Source: Camellia lanceoleosa (Eukaryota > Streptophyta > Magnoliopsida > Ericales > Theaceae). Taken from it: a DNA stretch of 64,000 bases. Of this stretch, positions 60,412-64,000 are shown one piece after another. The notes beneath the pieces were generated by a model. That model searched no databases and had not been told where the DNA came from. It saw nothing but the letters and a program-made list of their open reading frames with translations. How positions within the stretch are numbered: the first letter of the stretch is position 1; every line of letters begins with the position of its first letter. The stretch spans positions 89,532,717 through 89,596,716 of the forward strand of contig CM045762.1 in the NCBI GenBank assembly GCA_025200525.1, given 5' to 3'. The translations under genes and the position numbers were made by a program.

Positions 60412-60664
60412 GTGGTTGTTTGGGAAGTTGTTATTTTAATAAGTTTTTTTAGTTTTTAATTATTTTAAAAGGTTAAAATTTTTATATTTGGAAAGATAGT
60501 TGAGTTTTTTTATAGTTAGATATGATGTTTGTAAGAAAAAAAAATAAAATGATTATGAATTTGATGTGACATTTTATCTAAATTTATTTTTTTAATTTTT
60601 TAACCAATTTTGTCCTTTTAGTGTTTTTTTAGCCAAAAAAAAAAAACGCTTCCCAAACACCACC
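60412..60664. mobile_element. MITE-like element with ~16-bp terminal inverted repeats
   Basis: It begins GTGGTTGTTTGGGAAG and ends CTTCCCAAACACCAC, inverted apart from one extra T. Length 253 bp, AT-rich interior with inner ends also roughly inverted (TTTAATAAG / AAAAAACACT regions). No target duplication is clear. Such ends resemble plant hAT-type MITEs. Confidence 0.55.
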
Positions 60665-61006
60665 AAGGCGTGAAGAAAATGCGAAACCACCGATGAAAAT
60701 AGCTAGCGAAGGTCAAAGGAAAGGTATCGGTGCTCCGACAAACACCCTCATTACAGGTACGCTCTCATTTCCTTCGATTTACCCAAACGTTTCTCCAATC
60801 CTCCATTTCTAGTTTTGTTTATTTTTATTTTTTTAATCTTTTTGAAATTAATAAATGGTATTTGAAGGTTGTTTAGGGGGTAGGTCAGCATCCAAACTTG
60901 GGTTGTGACTCCTGTATATGTTTTTCCCAAATCAGCCTAGTGTGGGTTAAAAATTTTTTATGATCGTTGTGTTTTAGATCGTTTTTTGTTTTCTTTTTCT
61001 TTCACG

Positions 61007-61181
61007 AATCTCCACTTGCTGCTTGTTGCTTGCCTTCAAAATGGGATTTTGACTTTGCGAAATGGCTAATATATATGTTAAATGTGAAGTAATGGCGGAT
61101 CTGGGGTTATTTTTGGAAGGGATTTGTTCATACATTTGCTTTTTTTGCAATCCACCTTCGAAATCTTTGCTTATGCAGTCC

Positions 61182-61242
<61 letters not shown>

Positions 61243-61441
61243 TTCCAAAATATATGGCATTCATTTTTGCTTGTTGTTCTACATGTTTGTTCATACCCTA
61301 TTTTGTACATGTTTGTGTATGTTATAATTTTTTTGTTCATTGTTTTTTTGTTTATTTTTTATTTTTATCATCTCCACTTGTTGCTTGCTATCTCTTTTGT
61401 CTTGCAAATGGTTGTTTGACATTGTCAAATGGGTAATATAA
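61007..61441. repeat. Imperfect ~70-bp direct repeat and (AAT)n microsatellite
   Basis: Segments 61007-61071 and 61369-61441 share TCTCCACTTG, TTGCTTGC and a GAC(A)TT...AAATGG(C/G)TAATATA end. Between them, at 61182-61239, is an (AAT)n run of about 19 repeats. No gene. Confidence 0.6.
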
Positions 61442-61549
61442 GACGTATCATCCTCTGCTCACTGCACTTCCTCTGCTCACTACATTCAGTCCTCTGCTCA
61501 CTGCCCTCAGCTTTCATCACCATCTGCTCATAGCTCTCATGGATAGCTG

Positions 61550-61752
61550 TCTTTGTCTGTTAGACCTGCACCATCACAGATCTGTAAACCTAGTGGAATT
61601 AGTTGTGGTGGTTAGTTAGTTTGTTATGAGTTAGTTAGTTTGTTTAGAGTTAGTTTCAGATTAGATATTTTGTATGATTTAGATACAGTATATAAACCAA
61701 TGTAACCGACAGATTTGAAATAATGAAAACATAATGAGTTCAAAGAATCTCA
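61550..61752 (+). repeat. 3' part of the copia 5' LTR
   Basis: It ends TCTCA at 61752, three bases before the primer binding site. A TATA box (GTATATAAACC) is at about 61688-61698. The 5' boundary is uncertain; four copies of CCTCTGCTCACTGC-type sequence at 61453-61530 may be in or outside the LTR. Confidence 0.6.
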
Positions 61753-61755
61753 ATA

Positions 61756-61768
61756 TGGTATCAGAGCA
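61756..61768 (+). other. Copia primer binding site (initiator Met-tRNA)
   Basis: TGGTATCAGAGCA is the standard plant Ty1/copia site, complementary to the 3' end of initiator Met-tRNA. Confidence 0.95.
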
Positions 61769-61802
61769 TTAAGCTCTCGTGAGCAAGATCCACAGGTCTT
61801 CA

Positions 61803-64000
61803 ATGGCTGATTCTTCTCTCCCACCAAATCTCAGTTTACTGATTTCAAATTTCAACTCTCTCATTACAGTGAAGCTCGAATCCAACAATTTCCTCATATG
61901 GAAATCGCAGATGACAAATGTGCTTAAAGCATCTGGATTTCTTGATCATGTTAATGGATCTCATCCATGTCCATCTCCAGAACTCATTGATGAATCTGGA
62001 AGAACTGTTTCAAATCCAAGTTATGTGCAATGGCAATTAATTGATGCACATTTGCTCACTTGTCTGACTGCAACTCTATCTTCATCAATTTATTCCTCTG
62101 TTCTTCATTTGACTCAAAGTGATCAGGTATGGCAATTCTTAGAGAAGCAGTTTACTTCAGTTTCACGCTCTAATATACATCAACTAAAAACCAAACTTCA
62201 AACTCTTCGTAAGAAATCATCTTTAATGGAGGTATATCTATCTCAAATCAAAGATCTTGCAGCACAGCTTGCTCTAGCTTCTGCAAAAGTTGATGATGAA
62301 GATCTGGTTTTCCCAACTTTGAATGGTCTACCAGAGGAATATGATGCTTTCAAAACTTCTATTCGTACTCGGTCTGAGCCTGTCAAAATGGAACATTTGT
62401 GTTCATTGTTATGTTCCGAATCCATTCATATTGAACAGAAACTTAAACAGTCTACTGGCACTGATCTTAATGTTGCCTACTCTGCCTCACGAGGATCATC
62501 TTCATCAGGTTATGATTCTTCAAATTTTGTTAATAGAGGTTTTCACTCTGCAAGAGGCAGAGGTTCTTATCGTGGTTTTAGAGGCAGATATAATACTTTT
62601 CGAGGTGGCAGATTCAATAATAGATACAACAATAATCATAATAATAATAGATCCAGAGGAGCTTTTTCTTCTAACTCTGGATCTAACTCTGGATGTCAGA
62701 TTTGTGGAGGTTGGAATCATAATGCTTTTGACTACTGGCATCGACTGGATCCTAATTTTCAGCCTTTCTCTAGCAGTACTTCCTCTCAGTCTTCTCTGTC
62801 TCAGTCAAAGGCTTATGCTGCTTCAGTTCCTCAGTCCTATGCTGCTTCAGTCTCTCAGTCTTTTTCTCATCCTCCCATACCTCCTTGGTATGTTGACTCT
62901 GCTGCTACCAATCATCTGACCAATGACTTGACTAATCTACAACAATTTCAGCCTTAACAAGGTCAGGATCATGTTCAAGTTGGTAATGGCTCTTCCTTAC
63001 AAATCAGTCATATAGGTAAAGGTATCTTGCCAACTCCACAGTTTTCTTTTCCTCTCTCAAATCTTCTTCATGTTCCTGCCATTTCTTCAAATCTTTTATC
63101 TGTGAATCAACTCACCAAAGACCTCAACTGTCTTGTTATTTTTGATGCTAACACTTTTGTCATTCAGGACAACTGCACGAACAAGATTCTGCATAGAGGT
63201 GTTAATATCAATGGTCTTTACCAGTTCATTCCTTCATTTGAACAATGATCTTCTCCTCAAGTTTTTCAATCTAGCACTCCAAAGACTGTGTTTGATCAAC
63301 TACTCGACTCGTAATGTCGATAGCACTCCAAAGATTCAGAGCCACCAAGCACTTCAAAGACTGTGTCTGACTTGCTTTGGCATCAAAGATTAGGCCATCC
63401 ATCCTCTTTAAAGCTTTAGTATCTGGCTGGTGTTTTACCAAATAAATTGTCTTTGAATAAGGCCTTGTCTTGCCTTGATTATAATGTGTCTAAATCTCAT
63501 AGACTTCCTTTCACATTGTCTAATGCTTCTGTCAATTGTCCTATTGCCTTAGTTCATAGTGATGTATGGGGTCCCTTTACAGTAGATAATGCTCCATTTC
63601 GTTTCTATGTTTTGTTTGTGGATGATTACAGTAGATTTACTTGGGTGTATCCTTTGAACTACAAGAGTGAGGTGTATGATAAATTGCTTGTATTCAAAGC
63701 ATATATTGATACTCAGTTTCAGACTTATCTTAAAATACTTAGGACTGATTGTGGCACGGAATTTGTCAATAAAAGAATTGATACTTTGCTGTCTTCTTAT
63801 GGCATTATTCATCAAAGTAGTTGTCCCTATACTCAGGCTCAAAATGGCATAGCTGAACGCAAACACAGACACATTATTGAAACTACCATCACATTGCTTC
63901 ATCACTCATCTGTTCCAATTAATTTTTGGTTTGATGCTATTGCCACAGCCACATTTCTCATTAACAGAATGCCTTCTAGTATTTTACATCACAAGACACC
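61803..64000 (+). pseudogene. Ty1/copia gag-pol (partial at window end, five nonsense codons)
   Basis: Start ATG 61803 (MADSSLPPNL). Gag spans to about 62880: LESNNFLIWKSQMTNVLKAS is the copia gag (UBN2-type) motif, then a Gly/Arg/Asn-rich stretch and a zinc knuckle CQICGGWNHNAFDYW in which the last Cys is replaced by Tyr. The protease box WYVDSAATNHLT (62888) has DSAA where DSGA is usual. A pre-integrase LWHQRLGHPSS lies near 63377. The integrase core has VHSDVWGPF, ILRTDCGTEF and GIAERKHR, so all three acidic residues are present. Everything is in one frame, stopped by TAA 62955, TGA 63246, TAA 63312, TAG 63321 and TAG 63417. Reverse transcriptase lies beyond the window. Confidence 0.9.

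Noticed and set aside
61128..61340. Poly-Tyr/poly-Asn/poly-Ile frames
   Set aside because: They are translations of the (AAT)n microsatellite.
62323..62919. 198-codon plus-strand frame overlapping copia gag
   Set aside because: It is a +1-frame shadow of gag made hydrophobic by the Asn/Arg-rich codons; the main frame has the known motifs.

Overview
The window is plant nuclear DNA. The evidence is Ty3/gypsy elements of the Tat/Ogre type, a CACTA DNA transposon, a Ty1/copia element primed by initiator Met-tRNA, plant mobile domain genes with GT-AG introns, and AT-rich spacers. I recognise no host gene, rRNA or tRNA. Almost everything is nested or decayed transposable elements.

Region 1 (1-34719) is one giant Tat/Ogre-like retrotransposon inserted into another of the same family. 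The outer copy is seen as 1-5811 (integrase C-terminus, then two antisense genes), then 30598-33656, then the start of its 3' LTR at 33657. It is split by a complete inner copy, 5812-30597 (about 24.8 kb). The inner copy has LTRs of 4.9 and 5.0 kb, a primer binding site, a leader with short repeats, gag, protease, a candidate intron, reverse transcriptase, RNase H, a second RNase H, integrase, antisense genes, a polypurine tract and the 3' LTR. The insertion sits inside a ~65-bp tandem array that lies in an intron of the outer antisense gene.

The antisense strand is the most interesting part. Between pol and the 3' LTR each element carries minus-strand, spliced genes: a DUF7745-like gene and a plant-mobile-domain (PMD) gene. 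They have their own TATA boxes and GGTCGGCC-rich upstream modules like those in the LTR promoters. The outer copies keep consistent splice sites and reading frames, broken mainly by nonsense codons that single C-to-T or G-to-A changes explain.

Region 2 (34720-43600) is a patchwork: a 121-bp tandem repeat, a decayed gag start, a minus-strand ~4.8-kb LTR of the giant family inserted in that gag, then the 3' end of a different gypsy element. That element carries another antisense spliced gene (putative gypsy-type transposon domain, PF04195-like), a polypurine tract and a short LTR.

Region 3 (45608-58908) is a CACTA element with CACTACAAGAAAA termini and subterminal GTCGCC-type repeats. It holds a 15-copy, 161-bp satellite and the first exon of a TNP2-type transposase. 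The transposase is split by a 5057-bp solo LTR of the giant family with a perfect AGATA target duplication.

Region 4 (58909-64000) is AT-rich spacer, a MITE-like inverted-repeat element, an (AAT)n microsatellite and the 5' part of a copia element whose gag-pol frame has five nonsense codons and no frameshift. All family names are from my reading of motifs; no database search was possible.
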